The position numbers and the translations under genes were made by a program. DNA of 6,191 nt, taken from NCBI GenBank assembly GCA_964625865.1, contig CAZVEV010000327.1:1-6191 (forward strand), in the 5' to 3' direction. This document shows, one piece after another, positions 1 through 5,471 of the stretch; positions within the stretch are counted from its first letter, which is position 1; each line of letters opens with the position of its first letter. The notes beneath the pieces were generated by a model that was not told the origin of the DNA, did no database searches, and worked only from the letters and a program-made list of their open reading frames with translations. Origin of the DNA: CAZVEV01 sp964625865 (GTDB lineage Bacteria; Planctomycetota; Phycisphaerae; SM23-33).

Positions 1-60
<60 letters not shown>

Positions 61-97
61 GTGGAAAGGACGCCCCGGCTAGTGACGAATCAGTGCT

Positions 98-118
98 CCA
101 CCGGGACAGGCCCGGTGG
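98..118. other. Perfect 8-bp hairpin downstream of the isomerase gene
   Basis: CCACCGGG at 98-105 pairs perfectly with CCCGGTGG at 111-118 around a 5-base loop. It lies about 140 bases past the stop of the minus-strand isomerase gene. There is no T tract on either strand, so it is not a classical intrinsic terminator. It may be a 3'-end structure or a rho-independent-like stop of the kind seen in GC-rich genomes. Confidence 0.4.
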
Positions 119-151
119 TGGCCTCACGCCTGCACATCAGTGACGTGTTAC

Positions 152-182
152 GGGGATAGTAGAGGACGCTACCCTATTCCCC
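152..182 (-). other. Long imperfect hairpin 3' of the isomerase gene
   Basis: GGGGA at 152-156 pairs with TCCCC at 178-182. TA at 157-158 then pairs with TA at 175-176 beyond a one-base bulge (177). GTAG at 159-162 pairs with CTAC at 169-172 beyond a two-base bulge (173-174), leaving a six-base loop. The structure ends about 73 bases downstream of the isomerase stop on the minus strand. No U tract follows, so termination is possible but unproven. Together with the hairpin at 98-118 it makes this 3' flank unusually structured. Confidence 0.4.
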
Positions 183-254
183 TGATAGGCGTTCGGCTGA
201 GAAGGCCGCGGCGTCTCGATCCCTCCCCAACCGAACTCGTCCTGCCGCACAGCC

Positions 255-1184
255 CTACGCCAGCGCCTTCTTGCAGAACTCGAGGCATCGCTTGACTTCC
301 TTGACGGCGTTCGAGCCCTGGGGGACCGGGTATTCCAGCTCGATATCGGCGGGGAAGGTGGCCTTGGTCTTCTTCATGTACTGGAGGATCTCGGCGATTC
401 CGCTGTCGCCCTGGCCGAACGGCATGTTCTTGGCGCCGTTGGTCTTGAACTTGCGGTCCTTCACGTGCAGGCTGACGATTCGCCCCGCGTACTTCTTCAG
501 CATCCCCAGGGCCGTCTCGTTATTGCGGGCCGCGTAATGACCGATGTCCAGGTTGATCCCCACGTACTTGTTCTTGGCAAACCAGTCGGCGTCATACGTC
601 GTCGGCGTCATCTGCGTGTGGTTGTGCATGCCGATCATGATCTTGTACTTCTCCGCCAGTTCGGCCGCATGTCCAGCCGCGTCGCCCGACAACTCGCGCG
701 TGATCCCCGTCGCGCCGAGCGCCTTGGCGACGTTGAAGTAGTACTCCATCTCCGCCTTGGGCATGTTCTTGTTGCCGATCGAGCCGAACTTGACGAGGTG
801 GATGTTCACGCCCGCGTCGTTGTACTGCTTCCGGACGGCGGTGAACTTGTCCATCGACACGCCCAGACGCCACTTGGCCACGCTCGCCCCGCCGCGACGC
901 CGCGAGCCCTTGGGGGCGCCGGCAAGTTCCTCGGCGACGTTGCCCATAAGCTCGATCGAGCTTATGCCGCTCTGCGTAACGTGCTTGAGCATGTCGGTCG
1001 CCGGGCCTCGCATGCTGCGATAACTGTACGTGATCACGCCGATCTGAACGCCGCAGACTTTCGAGTTGGGCTTGTCAGCCGCCGCCGCAACGGCGCCCCC
1101 GGGCATCATCGACGCCGCGGCGGCCGCCGCGGCAGCCCCGCCAAGAAACGTTCTACGCGACAGGTTCGTGTTCTGGTTATCCAT
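255..1184 (-). CDS. Tat-exported sugar phosphate isomerase/epimerase (TIM barrel, AP endonuclease 2 fold)
   Basis: This 309-residue protein has a twin-arginine signal: SRRTFLGG at residues 9-16, an eight-alanine run at 17-24 and an AVA-type cleavage region near 31-36. It is therefore probably exported folded to the periplasm. The rest is a xylose-isomerase-like TIM barrel. Candidate metal or substrate residues are HNH at 187-189, D213 and H216 in LDIGH, H240 and D243 in HVKD, and E284 in IELE. This pattern matches the IolE/IolI and tagatose-3-epimerase superfamily, whose members isomerise sugars or act on 3-keto-sugars; the true substrate cannot be read from the sequence. I chose the ATG at 1184 because it places the Tat motif directly at the N-terminus and has a GAGAGAG ribosome site upstream. 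An upstream in-frame start at 1280 would add 32 residues ahead of the signal. It lies 208 bases after the xylanase gene on the same strand and probably has its own promoter. Confidence 0.88.
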   Translation of the reverse strand: MDNQNTNLSRRTFLGGAAAAAAAASMMPGGAVAAAADKPNSKVCGVQIGVITYSYRSMRGPATDMLKHVTQSGISSIELMGNVAEELAGAPKGSRRRGGASVAKWRLGVSMDKFTAVRKQYNDAGVNIHLVKFGSIGNKNMPKAEMEYYFNVAKALGATGITRELSGDAAGHAAELAEKYKIMIGMHNHTQMTPTTYDADWFAKNKYVGINLDIGHYAARNNETALGMLKKYAGRIVSLHVKDRKFKTNGAKNMPFGQGDSGIAEILQYMKKTKATFPADIELEYPVPQGSNAVKEVKRCLEFCKKALA

Positions 1185-1252
1185 GATCTCTCTCACACTC
1201 CACGGTTCGACAGTCAGTCCCCGGCCCGCGACCATCGCGAGCAGCCGGATCA

Positions 1253-1280
1253 ATTCTATGGGAACTTCGGGGGGTGACAA
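1253..1280 (-). promoter_or_regulatory. Candidate sigma70 promoter for the isomerase gene
   Basis: On the minus strand TTGTCA (1280-1275) and TAGAAT (1258-1253) are separated by 16 bases, each matching five of six consensus positions. Transcription would start near 1246, giving a leader of about 60 nt before the ATG at 1184. The promoter sits in the 208-base gap after the xylanase gene, so the isomerase could be transcribed independently. It also argues against the longer start at 1280, which would overlap the -35 box. Confidence 0.5.
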
Positions 1281-1392
1281 CCCCGTCCGGCGAAATCAAG
1301 CCAGTTGAACTGTGGCGTATTCTCCCGGCGGGTCGAGCGAGTTCCACCGCCGACCACGCGCCGTGCCAACCAGAAGAGCCAACCGTCCCGGT

Positions 1393-2712
1393 CTATTCCG
1401 CGCGCAGCTCCCAGCGGTTGGGCCGGCCCTTTAAGAGACCGAACCGCTTGACGATTCGTTTGCCGCCCACCGTCGCGGTGACCTCGTACTCGCCCAGGTA
1501 GCCTCGCACACGGGCGGCGCCCGCCTTGTCGGTCTTCAGCGTTGCACGAGTCCACCACGCGCCTTTGATGAGTTTCTTCAGCGCAACATAGGCGGGCTTG
1601 GGCGTCATGTCCGCCCGCAGGAACCCCGCCGGGGCGCCCTGCCAGGCCCGAGCGTCGGAAAAGTCCCACCACGTGATCGCCTCGACAGCCGGATGCGAGA
1701 AGAGCATAGTGTAGACCCTTGCGACGTGCTCGGCCTGGTACGTCTCGCCGTCGGCCGTGCTGGGCCAGTTGCCCCGCCGGCCGCGCCACCCCTGCTTGCC
1801 CGAGAGAATCGTCGTCTCGGTGAAGTGGATCGGCACGCCGAATCTCGCAAACCGGCTGCACACGTCCCAGATCTTCCGGTTCGACCAGGCCCCGCCATGC
1901 ATGTGACTCTGAATGCCGATCACGTCGTAGACCCGCTTGCCCCTGGCGTCGACGAGTTGTCGAATCAGCTTCTCGTAGGCCGCATCGGTGCGATAGTCGT
2001 TGATCAGCAGCGTGGCGGCGCCGGCCTTGCGAGCGTGGGCAAAGCACTCCAGCGTGAAGGGGACCTGTCCGAGTTTCTTCCACAGGGCCGTCAGCTTCGG
2101 CGACTTGCGGCCGAACTCGGGGCGGTCGAAATGCGTGGCCTCGTTGACGACGTCCCAGGTATCGATCAGGCCGCGGAACCGCCCGACGCAGTCGGCGATG
2201 CGGGCCATCTGCAGGCGTCTCAGTTCAGCCGGGTCGTCGGGCCACCACCTCGCATCCATGAAGTTCCAGGCCAGCGGATGGCCCTTCGTGACGATCCGGT
2301 GGGCCTTGCACCACTTGGCGACCCGGGTCATCCGGTCGTGCATGGGCCGGCCTCGCTGCTGTTCGTATATGGGCCAGTAGAACGGCAAGGTCGCGGAGTT
2401 CAGCAGACCCGCGTAGTGCTTCAGGTAGGCCTTCATCGCCGGCGTGTCGGCGGCGGGATTGTGAGAGAGATTGAAGATGTTGCTGCCAAACAGAAAGGCG
2501 TGCCGGACCTGACGCACCTCGACGACCGCGCCGGCGGCGGGCCTGCCGTCGGCACCGACGACCCGAATCGTGACGTCCGCCTTGCGGTGCTTCTCGATCC
2601 GCCCCGCCGCACCGGCCCAGAGCTCGGCGTCCGACTCGGCCCCCGCCGCCAGCGGCGCCGACGCTAACGCCGCAAGCACCACAACGCCCAGAGTCCGATT
2701 CGCTGCTGCCAT
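1393..2712 (-). CDS. Secreted GH10 endo-1,4-beta-xylanase
   Basis: This 439-residue glycoside hydrolase family 10 enzyme is expected to cleave beta-1,4-xylan outside the cytoplasm. Residues 1-25 form a Sec signal peptide ending in AGA. Residues 46-80 look like a short beta-domain running into HAFLFGSN, typical of a multi-domain GH10 subgroup. The catalytic barrel shows KGHPLAWN (143-150), WDVVNEA with the acid/base E191, INDYRTD (237-243), IQSH (267-270), HFTET with the nucleophile E299, and ITWWDFSD (346-353). Both catalytic glutamates are present, so it should be active. The usual second histidine of the GHxLxWH motif is N150 here. The tail from about 388 (ATLKTD to KRFGL) resembles a small beta-sandwich accessory domain. 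The start at 2712 has purine-rich GGGAGGGAAAGGGAA just upstream. The next gene on this strand is the isomerase, consistent with glycan use. Confidence 0.93.
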   Translation of the reverse strand: MAAANRTLGVVVLAALASAPLAAGAESDAELWAGAAGRIEKHRKADVTIRVVGADGRPAAGAVVEVRQVRHAFLFGSNIFNLSHNPAADTPAMKAYLKHYAGLLNSATLPFYWPIYEQQRGRPMHDRMTRVAKWCKAHRIVTKGHPLAWNFMDARWWPDDPAELRRLQMARIADCVGRFRGLIDTWDVVNEATHFDRPEFGRKSPKLTALWKKLGQVPFTLECFAHARKAGAATLLINDYRTDAAYEKLIRQLVDARGKRVYDVIGIQSHMHGGAWSNRKIWDVCSRFARFGVPIHFTETTILSGKQGWRGRRGNWPSTADGETYQAEHVARVYTMLFSHPAVEAITWWDFSDARAWQGAPAGFLRADMTPKPAYVALKKLIKGAWWTRATLKTDKAGAARVRGYLGEYEVTATVGGKRIVKRFGLLKGRPNRWELRAE

Positions 2713-2989
2713 GCGAATTCCCTTTCCCTCCCGACACGTTCACTGCTCGCCCCCAACGATCCGTCGGTTCCGGCCATCGACCGCCGCTCCGATGCCAATA
2801 GCGTCCCAGCCGAAGTCACGATAGTCCACCGCCATCTTGGAGACAAGCGATTCGATGTGCGATCCCGTCGCATGGTGACCCGTCCCGGAAACGGGCCACG
2901 TCTTGTCGGTCACGGCCTGGCTCTCGTGGGCCAGTTTCGCCTGACGTCCCTGTTCTTGAAAAAAAAATGCCACCACGCCAGAAAACCCC
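2713..2989. other. Intergenic region upstream of the xylanase, no recognised gene
   Basis: This is the first half of the 575-base divergent interval. On the minus strand an open frame runs from a GTG at 2976 to a stop at 2740-2742, 78 codons ending 27 bases before the xylanase start. Its codons are GC-rich at third positions, but I recognise no family, and other frames here are open as well. An inverted repeat GTGACC (2875-2880) / GGTCAC (2908-2913) encloses a CCCG-GAAA-CGGG mini-hairpin (2884-2895). A run of nine A at 2959-2967 lies 22 bases upstream of the plus-strand -35 box and could act as an UP-like element. Confidence 0.5.
2818..2846 (-). promoter_or_regulatory. Weak candidate promoter for the xylanase gene
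   Basis: On the minus strand TTGTCT (2846-2841) and TATCGT (2823-2818) are 17 bases apart, each with four of six consensus matches. Transcription would begin about 100 bases before the xylanase ATG. This is the best pair I found in the interval, but it is weak and falls inside the 78-codon open frame described for this region. Confidence 0.25.
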
Positions 2990-3018
2990 TTGACAGGCAG
3001 CCGCCGGGCCTGTAATAT
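2990..3018 (+). promoter_or_regulatory. Candidate sigma70 promoter for the PEP-CTERM gene
   Basis: An exact TTGACA -35 box (2990-2995) is followed after 17 bases by TAATAT (3013-3018), which matches four of six -10 positions. An overlapping alternative is TGTAAT (3011-3016), five of six, with a 15-base spacer. The locally AT-rich stretch TGTAATATTCTGAGTATT stands out in otherwise GC-rich DNA. The A9 tract at 2959-2967 lies at about -60. Transcription would start near 3025, leaving a leader of roughly 260 nt before the ATG at 3288. Confidence 0.55.
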
Positions 3019-3120
3019 TCTGAGTATTGGGTTCGTCTGCTTGAAGGGAGCGCGAACCTGAGGTTCGGTGGGAGCTCGCCGAATCGAAGTTGAGGGTAGG
3101 AGCGTTGCCCGCTCCTTCGC

Positions 3121-3291
3121 ATGTCCTGCCCAGGCCGCACGGCCAAGTTCCCGAAGGCACGGCTCTGCTTCAGGTACGTGTCGTTCGAAACGCTTGTGGC
3201 GCTTGTGATGCTTGAGACGCTTAACGTGCTTGGCTCGCTCGTGCCATCAGTTCCTGTCCTGGGCTTTGACTGTAAGGAGATGTGGCAATGA
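3121..3291 (+). CDS. Possible 56-residue upstream peptide overlapping the PEP-CTERM start
   Basis: An open frame begins with ATG at 3121 and ends with TGA at 3289-3291, overlapping the downstream ATG (3288-3290) as ATGA, the classic arrangement for translational coupling. It runs through the 9-base repeat, which in this frame gives leucine at every third residue (LVA, LVM, LET, LNV, LGS, LVP, residues 25-42). An internal ATG at 3208 would give 27 residues. No good ribosome site precedes either ATG: the nearest GGAG to 3121 is 18 bases away and inside a hairpin stem. No family is recognised. It could be a leader peptide or simply an untranslated open stretch in GC-rich DNA. Confidence 0.2.
   Translation: MSCPGRTAKFPKARLCFRYVSFETLVALVMLETLNVLGSLVPSVPVLGFDCKEMWQ
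3192..3245 (+). repeat. Six-unit 9-bp degenerate tandem repeat in the leader
   Basis: The units are GCTTGTGGC, GCTTGTGAT, GCTTGAGAC, GCTTAACGT, GCTTGGCTC and GCTCGTGCC, exactly nine bases each with no gap. GCT is invariant and five of six units begin GCTT. The array ends 42 bases before the PEP-CTERM start codon, inside the predicted transcript. It could be a protein or small-RNA binding array, or a decayed microsatellite. Its period is a multiple of three, so it would keep a reading frame. Confidence 0.7.
3274..3279 (+). promoter_or_regulatory. Shine-Dalgarno site of the PEP-CTERM gene
   Basis: AAGGAG sits eight bases before the ATG at 3288 and decides the start: the in-frame GTG at 3282 would be only two bases from it. 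The same six bases are exactly complementary to CTCCTT at 3112-3117 in the leader, so the site could be masked in one RNA fold. Confidence 0.75.
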
Positions 3292-3902
3292 GGAAGGCGA
3301 CCTTGACGTTGCTGGCCGGTGTTGTTCTGTACGCTTGCACCCCTGTCATGGCGGGATTCGTTCCCGGCTCGTTCGACGTGGACTTCGGCACGCCGCGCCC
3401 CCACCCGGGCCCGGGCGGCCGACACGGCCCGCCGGAATGGGCCAACGCCCCCGACTGGGTCGTCGACATGGTCGGAGCTAAGCACGAGTTGGCCAATCTG
3501 GACCTCACCGAAGCCCTTGGCGGGGCCGGGCAGTATCCCGTGTCCATCTCCGGCCAAACGGACGAGGATCCGGATATCCACATCACCAAGTCGGTCGAGA
3601 ACGCCACGGACTATGATTGGGACAGGTACGAGGTGCACTTGGACGGCGCGGGCGGGGCCACCTTCGTCGGCACGGCCACCAGTGACACCTTCACCGTGAT
3701 CAGCCAGGACGCGTTGAAGATCGTCTACGGCCTCCCGAGCCCCGTACTCCAGGGCGCCACGGTGGTACTGGAGTTCGACGTGAATATCCCGACTACCGGT
3801 GACTTCGGATTCACGCTGACCCAGGTCATCCCCGAGCCGTCGACTCTTGCCCTGGCCGCCCTCGGCCTGCTGGGCCTGCACCGACGGAGACGACGCGCAT
3901 AA
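3288..3902 (+). CDS. PEP-CTERM sorting domain protein, secreted
   Basis: This 204-residue exported protein is of unknown function. Residues 1-22 form a Sec signal peptide (charged MRK, hydrophobic core, cleavage after VMA). The C-terminus is a textbook PEP-CTERM tail: IPEPST at 181-186 with the PEP at 182-184, a hydrophobic LALAALGLLGL helix at 187-197, then a basic HRRRRRA end. Such tails are recognised by exosortase, removed or anchored, and usually accompany exopolysaccharide or surface assembly. The middle (about 80-178) looks like an all-beta domain with ITKSVENATDYDWDRYEVHL, resembling the conserved region of many planctomycete PEP-CTERM proteins. A Pro/Gly-rich linker lies at 35-49. 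It has its own promoter, a long leader and a terminator, and faces away from the xylanase. LYAC at 14-17 is a poor lipobox, so lipidation is unlikely. Confidence 0.88.
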   Translation: MRKATLTLLAGVVLYACTPVMAGFVPGSFDVDFGTPRPHPGPGGRHGPPEWANAPDWVVDMVGAKHELANLDLTEALGGAGQYPVSISGQTDEDPDIHITKSVENATDYDWDRYEVHLDGAGGATFVGTATSDTFTVISQDALKIVYGLPSPVLQGATVVLEFDVNIPTTGDFGFTLTQVIPEPSTLALAALGLLGLHRRRRRA

Positions 3903-3931
3903 GCGCCGGACTGCAACGTCACAGATGCCGC

Positions 3932-3972
3932 ACGGGGCGCCCCATTGATCGGGGCGCCCCGTTTCATCTTTT
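3932..3972 (+). terminator. Strong intrinsic terminator of the PEP-CTERM gene
   Basis: A perfect 12-bp stem, ACGGGGCGCCCC (3932-3943) with GGGGCGCCCCGT (3951-3962), closes a 7-base loop and is followed by TTCATCTTTT. It starts 29 bases after the stop codon. The stem is symmetric and lies about 55 bases past the convergent proline dehydrogenase stop. It may also hinder transcription from that side, although there is no T tract in that direction. Confidence 0.93.
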
Positions 3973-4016
3973 CCGGACCCTGCGGTCCTCCGCACATGAA
4001 ACAAGACGCGAGACGA

Positions 4017-5396
4017 TCACGCCGACTGCTCGTCGTTCGGAAGGTCTAGCGGGCTGGCGAGCAGTTGTTCGGGAGCCGTCGCCTCGATGTACTCCTGGCG
4101 GAGGAACGACTCGTTGGACGTGTTCTCCAGCAGGCGGCGGACGAGATAGGCCATGCCCCCCAGCAGGTCGCCGTGCGGACAGTACAGCCGCACGCGGGGC
4201 GTGACGAGCAACAGGGCGTTGCGGAACGGTTCAGCCATGCCGTAGAGGATCTGAAACTCGGTGCGATCGGCCGGGACGGACAAGGAGCGGGCGGTCTCCA
4301 GGACGGCGCTGACCGAACGGACGTTGTGCGAGGCGCAGGCGAGGTGACAGATCTCGTGATTGCGGAGCACCGTCTCGGCTGCCCGCTCGAAGGCCGCGTC
4401 GGTGTCCGCCTTGACGGTGTAGACCGGGCAGGGGCGCCCCTCGGATTCGGCGGCGGCGACCTCCTGGTCCCAGTAGGCGCCCTTGACCAGGCGGACGGAG
4501 ATCGGCAGGTCCTGGTCCCGCGCCCAGGCCAGCAGGCCCGCCAGGTCGGCGTCGGCGTCGCGGAGGTAACACTGGACGGCGAGCGTCAGGTGGGGCCAGT
4601 GACGGAACTCCGCGTCACCACGAAGCTGTCTGTACAACTCGAACGTGATGTCCTTCAGGGGCAGGTTCTCCATGTCGATACAGAGGGTCGCCCCGAGATC
4701 GACCACCTTGCGATATACGCCGCGAAGCCGCCCGAGCATCTGCCCCACCGTCGCCTCCACGTCGGCCTCATCCACGTGCGACGTCAGCGCCGACGGCTTG
4801 ATCGACACGTTGATCCGCGGCGAGTCGCCCCAGTCCGCCCCGTCGCCGCCGCCCAGGGCCGGCCAGCCACCCTGTGCCCGCCCCAACGCGTCGAGGACCG
4901 CCATGTACTGCGCCGCGTACCGGTCGGCCGCCGCGTCCGAATCGACCGCCTCGCCAAGCACGTCCACCGTAAACGCATAGCCCCGACTGCGAAGCCGCCC
5001 CAGGTTCCGCACGGTCCGCTTCAGGTCGCCCCCGACGATGAACTGGCGCGCCATCGCCCGGGCGTTGCGGCGGATCACCCACCCGGCTACACCAAGCCCC
5101 ACCGGCCCGAGCGCCCGCGCGACGGCCACCGGCCAGCGAACGATCGACGGCACCTCGCGGGAATCCGTCAGGTGCTCCTTCATCGCCGCCCCCAGCGCCT
5201 CCGCCGTCGTCAGCCGCGGCAGCGACTCGATGAACCGAAACAGCCGCCCCTTGAACGCCTCATCCCGCGTCGCCCACGCCATCATCTTCCCCGTCCACCA
5301 CCCCCGCCGAAACACCGAAGGCCTGTGCCCCCCGATCAGGCGCAACACCTCCATCCCCCGCGCCACGATCCGCTGTTCAAGCTCGTCCCTGTCCAT
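4017..5396 (-). CDS. Proline dehydrogenase (stand-alone PRODH, PutA-like domain)
   Basis: This 459-residue FAD enzyme is predicted to oxidise L-proline to pyrroline-5-carboxylate and pass electrons to the quinone pool at the inner membrane. After a helical arm (1-120) comes the barrel: YAFTVDVLGEA (140-150), INVSIKPSAL (195-204) with K200, IDMEN (240-244), VRLVKGAYWDQE (301-312), ASHN (355-358), FQILYGMAEP (381-390), YCPHG (405-409) and YLVRRLLEN (417-425). R420 and R421 are the arginines expected to hold the proline carboxylate. It lacks the aldehyde dehydrogenase half of bifunctional PutA (over 1000 residues), and no P5C dehydrogenase is visible in the window. I chose ATG 5396, preceded at 12 bases by AAGGGGAG; ATGs at 5420 and 5435 would add 8 or 13 residues but lack good ribosome sites. 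It follows the hexosaminidase gene by 75 bases. A TAGAAT box at 5424-5419 without a good -35 may be a start point. Confidence 0.93.
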   Translation of the reverse strand: MDRDELEQRIVARGMEVLRLIGGHRPSVFRRGWWTGKMMAWATRDEAFKGRLFRFIESLPRLTTAEALGAAMKEHLTDSREVPSIVRWPVAVARALGPVGLGVAGWVIRRNARAMARQFIVGGDLKRTVRNLGRLRSRGYAFTVDVLGEAVDSDAAADRYAAQYMAVLDALGRAQGGWPALGGGDGADWGDSPRINVSIKPSALTSHVDEADVEATVGQMLGRLRGVYRKVVDLGATLCIDMENLPLKDITFELYRQLRGDAEFRHWPHLTLAVQCYLRDADADLAGLLAWARDQDLPISVRLVKGAYWDQEVAAAESEGRPCPVYTVKADTDAAFERAAETVLRNHEICHLACASHNVRSVSAVLETARSLSVPADRTEFQILYGMAEPFRNALLLVTPRVRLYCPHGDLLGGMAYLVRRLLENTSNESFLRQEYIEATAPEQLLASPLDLPNDEQSA

Positions 5397-5471
5397 ATCG
5401 AGTCGGGTCTCCCCTTTCATTCTACTGGGGCCCATGTGGCAAAGGCATCAGGGCCGGCGGGCGACATGACA

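Larger units (their letters stand above)
3025..3287 (+). promoter_or_regulatory. Long structured 5' leader of the PEP-CTERM gene (possible cis-regulatory RNA)
   Basis: CGAACC at 3053-3058 can pair either with GGTTCG at 3030-3035 (17-base loop) or with GGTTCG at 3062-3067 (TGA loop), but not both. AGGAGCG (3098-3104) pairs with CGCTCCT (3110-3116) around a 5-base loop. CTCCTT (3112-3117), within that 3' arm, is the exact complement of the gene's AAGGAG ribosome site at 3274-3279. GGAGC occurs three times (3047-3051, 3071-3075, 3099-3103) against a single GCTCC (3111-3115), so several pairings compete. I do not recognise a named riboswitch class. Regulation by alternative folding is inference. 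Confidence 0.35.

Noticed and set aside
465..1277. Long plus-strand open frame opposite the isomerase gene
   Set aside because: It is antisense to a clear conserved gene and has a low-complexity His/Arg/Val-rich translation typical of a GC-rich shadow frame.
1271..1284. GGGGT-GACA-ACCCC mini-hairpin as a terminator for the xylanase
   Set aside because: The stem is only five base pairs with no T tract, and it overlaps a better explanation as the -35 region of the isomerase promoter.
1693..2667. 324-codon plus-strand open frame opposite the xylanase
   Set aside because: No recognisable motifs; the opposite strand carries all GH10 catalytic motifs.
3327..3338. LYAC in the PEP-CTERM protein signal as a lipobox
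   Set aside because: Tyrosine at -2 is atypical, and a normal signal peptidase I site (VMA) follows; the C-terminal PEP anchor explains surface attachment.
2910..4004. 364-codon minus-strand open frame across the leader and PEP-CTERM gene
   Set aside because: It runs antisense through the PEP-CTERM gene and its terminator, with biased composition and no motif.
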